From Zymoseptoria tritici IPO323 (Eukaryota; Ascomycota; Dothideomycetes; Mycosphaerellales; Mycosphaerellaceae), in assembly GCF_000219625.1 (NCBI RefSeq), contig NC_018216.1, positions 2,480,001 through 2,544,000 of the forward strand: a DNA stretch of 64,000 nucleotides, read 5' to 3'. The position numbers and the translations under genes are program-made. This document shows, piece after piece, positions 12,244-24,234 of this stretch. Positions within the stretch are counted from its first letter, which is position 1; each line of letters begins with the position of its first letter. The notes beneath the pieces are model-generated. The model was not told the DNA's origin. It searched no databases and was given only the letters and a program-made list of their open reading frames with translations.

Positions 12244-12942
12244 GCGGCTATGCTCGCGGCCGCCCTTGTCTCATATGCCAAATGCTCTCTCAGACGTGAC
12301 TCCTTGTCTTTCCACGCGTAGTTTATCTTCGACTGTACTCTAGCGTGGTCGAGACCAGGTACGCGATGTCCTGCACTCTTGAGCGTATCGCAGTCGTATG
12401 AGTGTAGTCGTATGAGTGTAGGTAGTCGTGACTAATCCAGCTTGTTCGGAAATGGGTGTTTCGGAGCTCAAATTGGTCGTGTCGCGTATTATTCGCGGTC
12501 CAGTGGGTGAATCGAGACGGATGACGGCGATGATGAGTGCTCGACGGTGCGAAGGGCTTTGTAGCGGTGCTGTTCGTTGTCCTCAGCGCATCCCTTCTAC
12601 GTTGTTGGAGCTCGTCGAGCTCGCAAGCCGAGCAACAAAGTGCTGGGACGTGAGTCGCTCGCTTCGATCGCAGTGTGGAATTTCCGTACGTATGCACTAT
12701 GAGAGTCGCGTCGAGAGTTGTGATGTGAAGGAAGCGGGTGAAGTGATGAGATTGTGGTAAAACCACATCTCAAGGTTGAAGTTGCTATTCGTTCCAAGTC
12801 GAGATCGCGCTAAGACTTTTGTCCCACCCAGTCGCTACTTCTATCACGACCACCTCATCTGCGCCAGCTGCAGCCGAGCACGACCGCTTCACCTTTCAAC
12901 GTCGCGCACGCTGCGCTTGAGAACACCAAAACTGCAATCAAC
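12244..12942. promoter_or_regulatory. Shared 5' region between SAS3-like and MWFE-subunit genes
   Basis: These 700 bases separate two divergently transcribed genes, so they should hold both promoters and the leader of the acetyltransferase, perhaps including a short first exon. An imperfect tandem copy of GTCGTATGAGTGTA lies at about 12395-12423. I recognise no binding site with confidence. Confidence 0.4.
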
Positions 12943-13454
12943 ATGTGCGTGCAGCGTCGCCGAACTTTTCCGCGCTCAAGGCTTGTACTGACAACATCGT
13001 AGGGGCGTGCCATTCGAGTCCCTCCTCCCATACGTGGTCTGCACCGCCGTACGTCCTTCCGAACACCTCAACCACGACCGCAAGCCTACGTATCAGACCA
13101 GGATATTAACTCCACGATCTAGTTCTTCGGCCTCACCGGCGCGGGACTTTCAAAGCTCAGACACATGCAAAATGGAGGAAAGCGACCAAGGCATTCGATC
13201 GACCAATGGGATAAGCAGAGTACGTGCTGGAGCTCAGAGGGATGTAGAAGACTGTGCGGAGAGCTAATTTTGTGAAAACACAGTGATGGACCGTGACCGA
13301 AGGCTCACCGGGTTCCTGAGGGGGCAGACAGACAACACGAAGGCTCCGTCTGGATTTGAGTTGAGCAACCCATGGAGGGTATGTATTGTGCTTCAGAACA
13401 CCAATGGAGTGCTTCGCTGACTGTAATCATTAGGTCGAGAGGGGCGTCTGTTAG
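12943..13454 (+). CDS. NADH:ubiquinone oxidoreductase MWFE-type subunit (NDUFA1 family)
   Basis: Five exons, 12943-12944, 13003-13048, 13123-13219, 13284-13378 and 13434-13454, give 86 aa. The protein begins MGVPFESLLPYVVCTAFFGLT, a single membrane segment that also serves as targeting signal. It continues with the family signature KLRHMQNGGKRPRHSIDQWD, then MMDRDRRLTG and RGQTDN, and ends in VERGVC. MWFE is a small accessory subunit of mitochondrial complex I in the inner membrane. Introns of 58, 74, 64 and 55 nt all preserve the frame. The start codon itself is split: exon 1 contributes only AT and the G follows a 58-nt intron with donor GTGCGT, a branch-like CTGAC and acceptor TAG. Without that splice the frame would open on a different ATG and miss the conserved N-terminus. 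Confidence 0.88.
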
Positions 13455-15312
13455 ATCAGCACTGCGAGCATTTCAAGTTCGAAAACATCTACATCTTCCG
13501 TTACCTTTGATCATCCCTTGGTTTCCGATGGCTCACTGCTCAAGCACCGGCGAATCAGTGCGTGTACGCATCATGCTACTCAAGACCAGGCCTCGATTGT
13601 GCCTCAAATCTGAATTCAAGTGTAGTGAGCATTCTGCTCTTATGATTGCACCAAGGCGACCGCCTGCGCCTTCGCCGGTGAGTTCCCTAGTAGGCCGCTG
13701 GACGATGAAAAGTCGGCTGAGCTTCCTAGAGCGGGGAATGGTATGCCACCTTCACTAAGCTGTGCGGTCCACACATAGTCTAACGAATCGCCGAGCCTTC
13801 TCGCCTTCTGATGTTGTACTAACTAGGCCGTCTTCTGCGAGGAAGTGTTCTGTTAACTTACCAGCAGGTGTGCACTTTGCACCGCATGCTTTTTGAACTC
13901 GGTTTGTCCCTCGGCTTCCATGAGCACAAGGAAGCGAGCGCCGCCTCGTCGTCCTCTCGATCACTTCGCTTGTGAAAATTTGCTAGACGCAGTTCACGCG
14001 AATATACCCACATCCGGAACGGCACCGCACAATTCGGCCATTCCGAGATGCGACATGATACCAACGAGCTCTCGACCGCGAATGGAATGGAATGTCAGCA
14101 ATGCAACCGCGTCTGCGCCTGGGCCAAAGCTCGTGGGGCTTGTGCAAGCGGATGAGCATGAGGATCCTCGTCGCCGAGTTGAGATGGCTGGTTATGAGAT
14201 GGCAGTCCTCATGCGGCCGAGCCAGCCCGTCGCACCCGCGGCAAGTGGAACTGATCTGGTTCAAGTGAGCGGGACTGTAGAAGCGAAATGAGGTCCTGCT
14301 TATAAGGCCGTGAGAAGTCTACGAAAGCTTCCTAGCACTACGTAACGTGCAATCTACAGCACCAACGGAAGCGCCGGGTATGGTTTCGTGCTGGCTCGAT
14401 CCCTACAAGTCGGTGATTCGTAGACCAGATCGTGGAACAACATCCCTTGAGGTAGCGGTACGGAAGGCATCGACAACAAAGCACTCGAACATGTACCGAG
14501 AGCATTGTGAAAGGCTCGCAGCGAATAAGTGGAAATGTCCTCAGAATAGAATATCTGCGATTCGCAAATTGTAACAACGTGATGGGTCATCGCGTGCCAT
14601 GAAACGAACTCCATAAGAAAACCTCCGGCACTTGCTCCACGTGGAGCACAAGCGCCTTGCAGCAAATGAATTACCAACTTCAGCATCCAGGTGTTTGGTA
14701 GAGGAATACACTACTCTACACAAGCAATGCCATTTCGAGCACTTCCACTGTGCTGGATAGACTTTGTCGCGTCACGCCGGACTCGGCAGAGTCTCATTTC
14801 ATATCCATCTTGACGGTGTTGGCCATAAAGGGGCCGTCAAAGGGATCCCAAGTGGGGAGAGAGTTATTACACGACCGCGTCAAAATCTAAAGTCAATTTT
14901 CGTTATTCGCGTTGATACAGTTCACGAGCGTCGGGTGGTTCTCATCTCACATCAGCGTTGGCAACCTCCATTAATGCGCAAGACCGGACACTATCATCAC
15001 AATTTGCCAACTGCCAGTCTCGTGCTGGTTGATGAGATCCTCCAAAGGGCAGCCGTTGATCCTCCGTCATTCCAGAGCGTGAATTATCTGGTACGCCCGT
15101 TGAAAACGCCGCAGGTGCAGAGTGGGGCTGGGCCAATAGTCCCCTGCAATTGGACCTCCGTTCGTCTCGACTCGCTCGCTGTCTCTGCTGCCGGGCATCT
15201 GAATGATCTGATCCATCTTTCTACACACTTGCTCGCCTGCAACTTCGAGTCGACACCTACGATACTACCGCCGCAACCGGAAGATGTGCCGTACTTCTGG
15301 CCCTAAGACCCC
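13455..15312. other. Intergenic, 1.9 kb, no gene recognised
   Basis: Open frames such as 13893-14291 and 14764-15306 occur, but they lack domains, and the second begins at a TTG. The last few hundred bases are probably the promoter and leader of the Uds1-domain gene. Confidence 0.4.
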
Positions 15313-18160
15313 ATGCCCGCTGTGAAGATCGCGGCAGGGCGCGAAAGTGTTCGCTGGAGCCATCGCGAGGAGAGCCTCTCACCCTCAAATCCACTGGGCC
15401 CGGACGCCGAGGCGACAGCGAGAGGCGCGAGGATGCAGAAGAATGCTGCGGCCTACGCGGACTACTACGACAAGCACGATTCGCCGCAAATGCCTCGATA
15501 CGAAAGCTATGATGGTAGCGGCTACGAGTCTAGTCGGTCCAGTACGCAGCAGTACAACACCAACAAACCACTACCTCGCGAACCAATTGAGCATTATGAT
15601 CAGCCTTCTTCACCATACGATGAGCCTGCGCCTCAAGATTTCAACGCGAATTTCGACGATTTTCACTTTCACACGCCAATGGAAGAGCCTGCGGGACTGA
15701 ACATACCAGCGCGACCTCAGAGCCGCAGTCAAGATGCTATGGGACGTCATTTGTTATACGAGACAGCTCTGCTGGACACTCAATTTTACGAGATTCTGGA
15801 CATCAACGAGGTGGATGAGTTGAAAAAGGAGCACGCGCGATTAAACTCAAGGATCGAGGCTGCGAATCGCAAGCTGACACTGGAGAGCAAGGTGAAGGAG
15901 GCAGCACACAACATCCACAGACTTTACACCTCCACAAAAAGGGACGACCATTCGGACACACCTCAATCGTCAGACGGAATTGCAAATGGCACTGACGGTC
16001 ATCTCAAGAGCGCAGAGCACGTCGGGAGCAATGGCACGCAGGGCGTAGGAGCCCTGCACCAAGCGGAGGAAGAGCTAGCAATGAGCATCAAAGCGGTGGA
16101 TGACCTGAACGAACAGATCAAGACTCTCCTCGTGCGCAAACAGACGGTCGAGAGCAGTCTTCTGAGGCATACGGCTGCGGTGCTAGCCGAGCAAGCAAGC
16201 GCATCCTCTAATGGTCATACCTACCATGATGATAATGATGCGATGGGCTTCGCACCTGATGAGTTTGACGGAATTCGTGACATACTGAAGGGCGGTCCTG
16301 GCGGGTCAGCAAAGCAGGACAATGTGCAGAGAATACAGGAGGACCACGAGCAGAAGCTATTCGATATGCAGAGTCGTCTCGAGCAGCTCAACTCCCAACT
16401 TCGAGGTGTTATTGCGGAAGCCAGCCGCGGCCGTGGGGCACTGCCTGCACCGGAGCTTGATCATGATCGGTCTGCAGACGTGAATGATCGCCTCGACGGC
16501 GCGTTTGCTGCTCTTGCGAACAATGTACGAGTAATCGAGCAGGAGCAGCAGCATCAGACTGCTCACTCGGCTATTGAAGAACGACTGGCCGACTTGAACG
16601 CTCGTTTACATCAGACAATGCAGTCGTCTCCTGATATGGATGCGGTCGACGAACTTCGACAGCCTCCGCCAGCGACTGGACAAGGCTACCAGAAACAGCT
16701 GCAGCACCTCGATGACAGCGTACAAACGGTGGACAGAGTCCTTCGCAAACATCAGGAGGATCTGCACAGCGCACGTGAAGCGAATGATGGCGCATCAAGA
16801 GCACTCGAGGAGGCACAAACCAAAGCTGGAAAGTCGGCTGAATACGAGAATGTGATATCTGGATTGTGGAGCATCCTCTCATCGGACGAATCCACAAGAG
16901 ACAACGCAGATGATGCCGACAGCTCGCCAATCACTCCACTGCGAGAAGACTTCTCTCTGCCGGCGTTCAATGCACGTGTCCAGCATATTTTCGACGTCGC
17001 AAAGGGGTCGAAAGTGCAGCAAGACATTCTCCGGCGACAAATTCAACAGCAGCGTGATCTCAACGGCAAGTCCGAAGATGAGAAACACGCAGAAGTGATG
17101 GAGCTCCGAGGGCGGTATGATGAGCTCAGCGCCGCATTCGATGCTACACAGCTAGAACTAGCCAAATCCATGGCGAGCAATGAGCAGGGTGAGCGGGAGG
17201 TCAACGAATCCCGTAGCGAGATGGTGAACGTCATGAACGAGGTGGATCAGCTTCGCAAAATGGTTGATGAAACGCAAGCCCGAGCGAAAGAGGTCGATGG
17301 TCGCAGTGCTCAGCTCGCCGCGGACAATATCGCAACCGGACAAGCGTACGCGGAGCTCCAGCAGGAGATGGAGAATCTCGAGTCCGAAGTCGTTCGACTG
17401 ACGACCGAATTGACCATGGCTAAAGCCGACCTTGATGGTGCCTACGGCACACGGCAAGAACGTAAGAAGGAAGCCGGCGTCGCAGAGCAGGATATGGAAG
17501 CGCTGGAGAAACTCAAGGATCAGGAGATCCAAGCTCTTAGGAAGAGTCAAGCAGATCGTACCAAGCTTCTAGAGACCGAACTGCAGGACATGATGGATGA
17601 GTTCCAGGCGATGGCGAGGGAGAGCCTAGAGCTGGAGAAGGAACGCGGACAGCTGGAAGGAACGATCGATGCATTGAAAGAGAAGTGCGACCAACTTGAG
17701 GCCCAATTGGCAGACGAGAGGGTCGCCTCGATCGGGACCAAAGCGCCAGTTGAAGGGAGCCCGAGGGAAAGTACGAGCGTGATGGTGCTCAGGCAAGAGT
17801 TCAAGAGGATGATGCGCGAGGCGCGAGCGGAGGGCATTCGAGCTTTGCGGGTATGTCCTACACCACATTGCGTCGATGTGTATCTTGAAACTGACCATAA
17901 TCCAGACTGAGCAAGAAGAACGACGCAAGATCGAAGGCGACCTCAGGCGCCATCGACAAGCCGCCGGTCCCTTAGGTCGCCAGGGCCTTGTTGCGCCGCC
18001 ATCACCTCGTCCATCGTCCCGAAGCTCACATAGTCGATCCGGTACCCTCTTGAGCAACAGCGGCAGTGCTGCGGCAGTTGTGAACGGAGTGCAGAGCAAC
18101 TCATCGACGCCTGCCTCCAAGACAACGACCTCGAGCACGGCGGTTACTGCTGCGGGTTGA
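15313..18160 (+). CDS. Uds1-domain coiled-coil protein (septation-linked)
   Basis: Exons 15313-17850 and 17906-18160, joined over a 55-nt intron (GTATGT ... branch CTGAC ... CCAG), give 930 aa. Residues 147 to about 207 (LLYETALLDTQFYEILD, then NEVDELKKEH and LTLESKVKEAA) match the Uds1 domain, named for proteins up-regulated during septation in fission yeast. Most of residues 240-850 is acidic, glutamine-rich coiled coil, while the N-terminal 130 residues and the C-terminal tail are disordered and rich in S, P and T. This suggests a structural or scaffold role at septa or the cell cortex. The exact function is not established by the sequence, and coiled-coil proteins can look alike. The start chosen is the first ATG of the long frame. 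Confidence 0.8.
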
Positions 18161-18987
18161 GCGCGTCCCAACTGCCATTTCACCTCGCATGTTTTATTAC
18201 AGCATTTACATTCAGCATATTCGCATTTACGCAGCAGCCAAGAGAGAACGGCGGAGTTTTAGGGATGAAGACATAACCGAGAAAGTACATGATACATACT
18301 GATTTTTGACGAAATGATTGCCAGTTATATTTTTCTTTGCTGAACGCTGTGAATGTAGCGCACCTTTCATGGCGACAGCATAGCATTATTAGCATGCCTT
18401 TAGATTATTAGCATTCGCAGCAGATTGCACTTGGACATTGGAGGTCAATCCTCGTCTACTTTCCACGTCCCACAGGCGCCGTAGCCTATATGTAACTTAT
18501 TGGACTTGGAAAGCTCTAGCAAATATGCGTCAAGGTAATAAATATCTGAAGATCTGATATTTGTTGAAGGAGAGATCGAGCGATCGAAGCGGGGAATACG
18601 CGTGAAGCAAAGGCGCGTTGAGATGGAACTGCAGCGCGGAGATATCGGGGTTTGAGTACCTTGGCTGTATACGATCGATCGAGAGGACATGCCCCGTCGC
18701 TCCGATGGTCACGGCTTTCCGATCCAATCTTGAATCAATCACAAAGGCTCCTGGGCACTTGGACTAGGACTACCAGGTTCAGCACGCCAGCCATCAATGT
18801 TGCCTTGCCTTGATCCGAGTTCTCCGCACGACCTTCCTTGACAATGCCATTATCGTAGCAATGTGATGACTCTCTCTGTTCATTGTCTCCGTTGTGTCTG
18901 TTGTCCCATGAGAGCTCCGCAGCCGTACTGTGGCTACTGAACGCCGTGGCGGAAGCTTCCTCTCGAGCCGGCTAGTTCTAACACTCA
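18161..18987. other. Intergenic between Uds1-domain gene and SSK1
   Basis: This should contain the 3' end of the Uds1-domain gene and the promoter of the response-regulator gene. No gene or clear regulatory repeat is recognised. Confidence 0.4.
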
Positions 18988-21699
18988 ATGGCGCGCTTCA
19001 CCCTCAGGCCGTTCCTCCGCCGCATCCGCTCCTCCTCTCATACCTCGACCTCCAAACGATCCGATTCCGTGAGCGCGACCTCGACCTCCACCGCTGCTAC
19101 ATCTGCTATTCCATCCCCTGGCCTGTCTGGTTCGACAGGTCCATCGCCGCAAAAGTCGCTTTCCATCGCCGACTTGAGGGAGAAACGCTCAGCTCAGAAC
19201 GCGGACATCCCGGAGCTGCCACTGGAACATCGTTTACCTCCTCCTGTGGACAACATCAACACCGCGACCGGAACGTCAGCAGGCAAACACGACGATAATC
19301 CGGTCGAACGTCGACCTTCCCTGAGCGAGACTTTGGTCTCCAGCTCCGCCGGTCCTGGCGCCCAGCTTCAGAAGCTCGATTCGGACGGACAACTTCCTCC
19401 ACCTCTCCACGTAGACATCGACCAACTGTCCAACAACCCACAATTGACCCTCGAACAACCCACTCCGGACGATTACTCCACCAACCCAGTCGAGTAAGTC
19501 TATTGGATCATCGTCAACCCATCTATGCCATGTTTGTTTATTGCCAAGTCTCGACGGCGTGACCATCCATGTCACCTGTACACAGCTTCGCGACTTTCAA
19601 GTTTTCCGGTTGCCTCTGCTTGAATGTTCAGCTGCCGCCTGTGTACTCGCTAACAGTCAGGTCTGTCTAGTCTCGCAGGAATCAAAGCCTCCCCAGATTT
19701 CCATCCCCCCAGCGCCGACCCACACATCGATACACCCACCGATCACACGACTACCTCAACAGCCCACCCGCATTCGAACGACGAGCTTCCAACCGACTTC
19801 TCTCTCCACCGCCAACAAAGCCTGGTCGATAGCACAGATGCGGCCGTTATAAACACGCTCATCCACAACCCGACCGTGGCCGACAGCTCTGTCGTTCTTC
19901 CAGGCATTTCCTCTTCCGCTTCATCCAGCATGGCAACTTCTGCGCGTCGCAAGATATGGGTCAAGCGACCCGGCGCATCGGCAACTCTCGTCCAGATCAA
20001 AGAGGATGATTTAGTGGATGATGTGCGGGACATGATATTGAGGAAATATGCCAACTCGCTGGGCAAAACTTTTGATGCACCGGACATGACACTTCGCATC
20101 GCTACTCGCCTTGTGCATGGTAGTGCTCGCGACGAGCGACTGCTTGGACCCGAGGAGGACATGTGTCACACAATAGACACCTACTATCCTGGAGGTCAAA
20201 CAGTGGAAGAGGCGCTGCTCATAGATGTGCCGCAAAAGAGGACGCCAAAACCGTCACCTCGGCCATACCAACATATGAGTTACCACGCCATGGACGAGTT
20301 CCGTCCGGCGGAGAATGGGACTGATTATTTCCCGCCTATGCCGGCCGTCATACAGCCGACCCTGCCACAGACGGCGTTACCTCACACCCGAGACCCTCAC
20401 CATAATCTCGCTCCCGAACACCCTCGATCGATGGCCGTAGTCAACACTGGTCAAATCCCACCGATACCATCTCCAGGCGGCGTGGCGCGTCGACATCGTG
20501 CCGACCGGGAGCATCGCCCGAAATATGGACGACAACATACCTCTTCACCAACCATACTCAGCCACAACCCGACCACAGGTGTTTCCATGCCTGCGACCCA
20601 TCGATCATCGAACCGACCACGCAATGGATCCTCGGCGTCTGAAAGCGTCCATGCCAATGGCGTGCCCGTTGCACCACCACTTCCAAGTCCTGCCGCACCT
20701 GAGGCACAACCGACAGCAAAGACAATATCTACCCCATCTACACCTTTGGGAGGCGCTGCGCCAAACACAAACCGCTCCGCACGACCTCGTAAGACGCGGC
20801 GGCAGACACCTGACAAAGCCACGTCACTTTCTCGCAATCGTCAGGAAGCCGATGTCTATCCTGCCTTGCCGAGCATTTCCAGCATGCTAGATGCCTCTGT
20901 ACCTCCGATCAACGTACTCATTGTGGAGGACAACATCATCAATCTTCGCATTCTGGAAGGGCTGATGAAGAGACTCAAAGTTCGATGGCAGACCGCAATG
21001 AATGGTCAGATTGCCGTGGATAAGTGGAGATCTGGAGGCTACCATCTGGTGTTGATGGACATTCAAATGCCCATCATGAACGGACTTCAGGCCACCAAGG
21101 AAATTCGCAGGCTGGAACGAGTCAACGGTATCGGCGTCTTCTCGTCTTCCGCGCCTAACAGTCCCGCCGAACTTGATGTCGCCACAACGAATGGACGCCC
21201 TGGGGAGAAGAAAGAAGCCGTCAAGCACGACCCTGCAGACGACAAGCTCGCCATGGAAGAAGGCCTCTTCAAATCGCCCATCATCATCGTCGCTCTGACC
21301 GCCTCCTCCCTTCAATCCGATCGTCACGCCGCGCTGGCCGCAGGCTGTAACGACTACCTCACCAAGCCCGTCGACTTCGTCTGGCTGGAAAGAAAAGTCA
21401 AGGAGTGGGGTTGCATGCAGGCGCTCATCGACTTTGACGGATGGCGGAAGTGGAAGGACTTTGCGGCCAAAGCGGACGCCGGTAAGACGGAGGAGCAGAG
21501 GCAGAAGGATCGCGAGCTGGAGGAGAAGCAGAAAATAAAAGCGGAGAAGATGGCGAAACTGCAAGAAAAACAAAAAGCGAGGCAGGAGGAGTTGCAGAGA
21601 GAAAAGGAGAGGAAGAAGAGGGAGAGTTTGCAGGGTGCGGACAGTGTGCCGGGCCTGGCGCCTGAGGCTGCGCAGGAGACGGCTGCTGCTGCTTCGTGA
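18988..21699 (+). CDS. SSK1: SSK1-type response regulator of the HOG stress pathway
   Basis: Exons 18988-19493 and 19671-21699 (intron 177 nt; donor GTAAGT, acceptor CTAG) give 844 aa. The receiver domain starts near residue 582 with NVLIVEDNIINLRILEGL. It has the phospho-acceptor aspartate at about 632 in LVLMDIQMP and the conserved lysine at about 734 in YLTKPVDF. The roughly 50-residue insertion rich in serine and charge between these two is typical of fungal SSK1. The N-terminal half is Ser/Pro-rich and disordered, and the C-terminus is a charged EK-rich helix. SSK1 accepts phosphate from the histidine phosphotransfer protein YPD1. In its unphosphorylated form it activates the SSK2-type MAPKKK of the osmotic and oxidative stress cascade. 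An alternative acceptor upstream in the intron cannot be excluded. Confidence 0.92.
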
Positions 21700-22260
21700 G
21701 GCATGGATGAAGTTGGCATACTTGGCTAAAGACAGCGCGGCGTTTGGGAGCATACGGACCCATTGTTATCAGAGCGCTCGGGGTCGCCTGAGATTGTGTG
21801 AAGTATACCCTGCTCGCATGGAAGCGAAGAAAAGGAGCGTTAATAATCAGTAGTCCTACGAACGAGATGTTATGGAATGCTCGATCAGGTATCCTGCTCC
21901 TCCCTGCTCCTCCATTCTGTCATTCTCCGATTCGCGATGTGTCCGCCGCTCTGCGATGACAGAGTCCGGTCTTCGGCAACAACGTGTCGCTGCTCGCTTG
22001 GTTCGTTAGTGTCGACGCTTTCCTCGCAAGCTGCCGCCTTGCTCGGGTCGTCTCCAGACAAGTGACAGCTACGTATAACGTTCCGAAGGAGAACACCGAG
22101 CACACCTGAGAAGGACCTCTCTGCTGTCCGTTGAATCCACTCGTCGGCCTTCTAGCGCCCTCCATTGAGAACGGCTTGACCGAACTCATCATTCTTGCGC
22201 CGATGCTCCATTTTATCACTCAGTCTTGCGATCACCCACCTGGATCCTATGTTCCTGTCC
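21700..22260. other. Convergent intergenic region
   Basis: This lies between the 3' ends of the SSK1 gene (plus) and the BTB gene (minus) and presumably holds both 3' untranslated regions. No gene is seen. Confidence 0.4.
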
Positions 22261-23518
22261 TCAACCGCCCATCTTCTTCACACGGTCTTGCGGTTCGCCC
22301 CACGTGAACACTCGATGCGAGTTCCTCGTGAATGGCGTCAAGCAATACGGACAGTAGTAGGCTTTGGCCGACCAACCATGGATCCAGTGGATCACGAAGT
22401 TCTCCTTGCAGTTCTCATTCTGGCACTCGATTTTCGCCCACGGATGTCGAGGCGAGGCGATATGTGCGTCTAACGTTGCGAGCTTCGAGGTGGTCGCCGC
22501 ACGGATGGCTTCTTTCTGCTGACGCGTAGCCTCTGCGATGGCTCGCTTTTGTCTCTCGGTGTCGTTTGCAAGAACCTCTTGCTGGAAGGCAAGAGCAAAA
22601 GGGATGATATCGGTGAGGAGTTCTCGGAAAGACTGGTATAAACCCCCCGTCATAATCCCTTCGTATTTGGCGCAGGCGCTGACGACCGAGACCTTCATCT
22701 CGCGTGTGGTGCTGTTGTCGGGACTGTTCTCGTACAGCTCGCGGATCACTTGGGAAAACTGCGGGCGCAGAACATCAGAAAACCCAAGTCTGGTGAACTG
22801 TGCAGCAGCGACGGTCGCGAGTGCGGTGATGTCGTATTTGTCGGCGAAGTTGTAGACCTTGAGGTGCAGTTTGCAGTCCGTGATCGGACAGTCCTTGTCG
22901 TCCTCGCTGATGACCAAAGAGCTAAGGTCAGAATCGTCCGTGAGCGAAGGATTTATGTCATCCTCGTCCATGACCGAAGAGTCACTGTCGTCCTCTTCCA
23001 AGGGGTAAACTCCATCACGAGAGATGAAGGCAACCATGGCTTCGACGGCAGCAGGATCGTCGTCTCTGAAGTGATAGACACCTTCGGACGCCTCCTGAAT
23101 CTCTGGTCAGAACGTGCGCAGGGCTATGCAAGACTGCATTCGAGGTGCATACCTGCCACTCGCCTTCGAGCGCGCTCTTCAAGGTCTTGGAGTGGGCAAC
23201 GAGCGCACTCTTTGAGACTGTCCAGGTGCGATCGCCGCATCTGAGAACGATGTCGCTGTCATCAGCAGCAGCTGTCGAGTTTCTTTGGAAAAGTCAGCAC
23301 GTACCCTGAGCAGGAACTTGAGGGCTGTCTCACGCTTTCGCAGCGAATGCTCCAGACAACGAGGATGTAGACATCTCGTGGTCTGACACACTCGCATGTA
23401 CCAGTTCGTGTTGCATTCGGAGCGTCATATTGAGTGCTTGTGTAAGTGTTGTCTTGCAAAGATGTCGAGCTCACCGTCTGTAGGCAAGCAAAGATCGCCA
23501 AGTGTTTCGTTTGCTCAT
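22261..23518 (-). CDS. BTB/POZ-domain protein of unknown role
   Basis: On the minus strand I model exons 23518-23475, 23282-23153 and 23094-22261, giving 335 aa with introns of 192 and 58 nt. The BTB fold begins in exon 2 with SDIVLRCGDRTWTVSKSALV and the LEGEWQEASEG turn. It continues into exon 3 (YHFRDDDPAAVEAMVAFI), and after an acidic insertion reaches the SKLHLKVYNFADKYDITAL-like segment, here CKLHLKVYNFADKYDITAL. The C-terminus has paired cysteines (IECQNENCKENF and YYCPYC) that could bind zinc. Many Dothideomycetes carry families of such BTB proteins; they may act as adaptors for CUL3 ubiquitin ligases, but the substrate is unknown. Exon 1 is the least certain part: it was chosen because its phase restores the frame past a TGA upstream of exon 2. 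Confidence 0.72.
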
Positions 23519-24234
23519 CTGCCGCACTTAGCTTCGAGAAATGAGCAGACTGTCGAGTGAATCATAGCGACTCTTTTGATTGTTTAGAGCCCTGTCTCTA
23601 CTTTCATGTCGAGTGTGAGCGCGATCGTTGTAAGGGGTGAGGGGTGAGGTGTGAGGTGTGATCATGTAATGAGCTTGAAGTGAGGCGCAGAGCAGCGAGC
23701 TGCCATCAAGGCCTACCAGACAGAGTTGTGTTCATTCACCACATCTGACATTCAGTTGAGGTTGATCAATTGCTCGTGATGCTCTGTAACCAAGCATCTC
23801 TTCGTCAGATGAAGCAGCATCGTGTGTACGTATTCCGGACGCTACAACATCGCCATAGCCATGCGTCTTGAACCATTGATTACTTCCACGTCATGTGTGG
23901 TAGGTCGTGGCGTCCTCGTAGGGTGATATATTCTTCACTGTCGCAATGTGTAAGTTCATGTTCAGGTGAAGAGGTAATTGCAACACTGCTATTGGCTAAG
24001 GACCATGGAACCTTAAGAGCTGTCCGCAGTAGCCGCTTCCAAGTGAATCTGGCCCCGTCTCTTTTCGGTAATTGCTGCCGAGACTCCGCATAGTCACTTG
24101 TCACCGCGATGGAGTGCAGTGCCTGGTAGGGCGCGCGCTGTCAATGACTGATATTCGGGACATCTAGTACGTGCTGTATAAGTAAGCCGCGATCCAGCTG
24201 AGTGAATCGATACCACAACACTCCTACTCAAACA
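23519..24234. promoter_or_regulatory. Divergent promoter region, BTB gene and FMN-binding gene
   Basis: The two flanking genes point away from each other, so this 716-bp region should carry both promoters. A short GTGAG-type simple repeat (variants of GGGGTGA and GGTGTGA) lies at about 23635-23661. No other signal is recognised. Confidence 0.4.

Noticed and set aside
12323..12766. 147-codon minus-strand frame upstream of the SAS3-like gene
   Set aside because: Rich in T, H and R without domain features, and in a different frame from the acetyltransferase.
14764..15306. 180-codon open frame just upstream of the Uds1-domain gene
   Set aside because: It begins at a TTG, has no family match, and is more likely promoter or leader sequence.
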